NCBI GenBank assembly: GCA_039816955.1
Contig: JBCBWU010000188.1
Location: 1 to 14,516, forward strand
Direction: 5' to 3'
Length of the DNA stretch: 14,516 nucleotides
Origin: Lewinella sp039816955
Lineage (GTDB): Bacteria; Bacteroidota; Bacteroidia; Chitinophagales; Saprospiraceae
Position 1 is the stretch's first letter; each line of letters begins with the position of its first letter. The translations under genes were made by a program, and so were the position numbers. Shown piece by piece: positions 13,944-14,516 of this stretch. The notes beneath the pieces were generated by a model. The model worked only from the letters and a program-made list of their open reading frames with translations, made no database searches and was not told the DNA's origin.

Positions 13944-14516
13944 ATGCGCATTAGTGTTTTCGGATTGGGATACGTTGGGAGTGTCTCCGCTGCTGGTCTG
14001 GCTGATCTGGGGCACCAGGTTATTGGTGTGGATTTAGTAGAAGAGAAGGTAAAAGCCTTGCGGGCAGGAGAAGCTCCAGTAAAGGAACCGGGTTTAGATG
14101 AATTGCTCCGTAAGCATCTGGACGGTGAGCAACTGATATTCACGACGCATTCCAGGCAAGCCGTATTGAATACGGACTGCGCCATGATTGCGGTAGGAAC
14201 TCCTAGTGCTGCCGATGGACAGGTAAATCTAACTTCCGTAGAACGTTGTGTACGCGGAATTGCGGAGACCTTAGCGGACAGCGATAAGGACGAGTACACC
14301 GTAGTGATTCGCAGTACGGTACCACCGGCCACTACCGATCGGATGGCGAGTATTGCTAGAGATATACTGGCAGCAAAGGGGAAAGAATGTCGCTTGCTCT
14401 TTTCTATGAATCCAGAGTTTACGCGAGAAGGAGCAGCTGTGAAGGACTTTTTCTACCCAGCACTCATTGTTTTTGGTCAGGATGATCCAGAAGCCCAGGC
14501 TAGGCTGGAACCTATT
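13944..14516 (+). CDS. Nucleotide-sugar 6-dehydrogenase (UDP-glucose/GDP-mannose family), 5' part
   Basis: First 191 residues of a UDP-glucose/GDP-mannose 6-dehydrogenase-family enzyme, which oxidises C6 of a nucleotide hexose with two NAD+ to give a nucleotide uronate. The ATG at 13944 begins MRISVFGLGYVGSV (NAD-binding Gly7, Gly9, Gly12), and Asp30 ends the second strand as expected. AVGTPS (Gly85-Pro87), IRSTVPPATTD and MNPEFTREGAAVKDF (Glu158) follow. The catalytic Cys, expected near residue 260, is past the window end. MRISVFGLGYVG, the RSTVPP segment and FYPALIVFG recall GDP-mannose dehydrogenase (AlgD) about as much as UDP-glucose dehydrogenase (Ugd), so the substrate is open. The product would be GDP-mannuronate or UDP-glucuronate. 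It would supply the uronate that the heparinase-like protein and amidotransferase upstream suggest. Confidence 0.9.
   Translation, partial: MRISVFGLGYVGSVSAAGLADLGHQVIGVDLVEEKVKALRAGEAPVKEPGLDELLRKHLDGEQLIFTTHSRQAVLNTDCAMIAVGTPSAADGQVNLTSVERCVRGIAETLADSDKDEYTVVIRSTVPPATTDRMASIARDILAAKGKECRLLFSMNPEFTREGAAVKDFFYPALIVFGQDDPEAQARLEPI

Noticed and set aside
13910..14332. 140-residue reverse-strand reading frame at the right end
   Set aside because: It lies antisense to the start of the well-supported dehydrogenase and resembles no known protein.

Overview
The window is one stretch of a surface-polysaccharide (exopolysaccharide, capsule or O-antigen-like) biosynthesis locus. Every gene is on the plus strand and almost no DNA is non-coding. 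Both end genes are cut by the window edges. I see no tRNA, rRNA, CRISPR array, insertion sequence or clear promoter or terminator.

Organism: a bacterium, most likely Bacteroidota. Starts are not consistently preceded by a Shine-Dalgarno sequence, several being only A-rich, and the gene set suits that group. A marine or aquatic Saprospiria/Lewinella-like member is a low-confidence guess from intermediate base composition and content, with no marker gene to test it.

Layout: (1) 2-406, 3' end of a CMP-sialic-acid-type cytidylyltransferase; (2) 403-1851, GT-B-like transferase; (3) 1848-2732, sulfotransferase A; (4) 2732-4060, Wzy/O-antigen-ligase-type membrane protein; (5) 3996-5051, SDR nucleotide-sugar epimerase; (6) 5048-6199, GT4-like glycosyltransferase; (7) 6196-6750, hexapeptide acyltransferase; (8) 6755-8656, asparagine-synthetase-type amidotransferase; (9) 8653-9726, GT4 glycosyltransferase with an apparent CTG start; (10) 9723-10775, sulfotransferase B; (11) 10775-11731, sulfotransferase C; (12) 11728-13887, heparinase II/III-like protein; (13) 13944-end, nucleotide-sugar 6-dehydrogenase, 5' part.

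How they could work together (inference): the cytidylyltransferase, epimerase and dehydrogenase supply activated sugars, namely a nonulosonate, an epimerised sugar and a uronate. The transferases build a repeat unit. The acyltransferase, amidotransferase and three divergent sulfotransferases decorate it. The Wzy-like protein polymerises or ligates it, and the heparinase-like protein cleaves or edits a uronate-containing chain. The likely product is a sulfated, uronate-containing and possibly amidated and sialylated glycan. No flippase, initiating transferase, export protein or PAPS-synthesis gene is visible, so these must lie elsewhere.

The most unusual features are the gene junctions. From 403 to 11731 nearly every gene overlaps the next by 1 or 4 nt, and the starts inferred at these joints use all four NTG codons. 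The exception is a 65-nt overlap between the Wzy-like gene and the epimerase, where the downstream start still carries a vestigial ATGA out of frame with the upstream gene.
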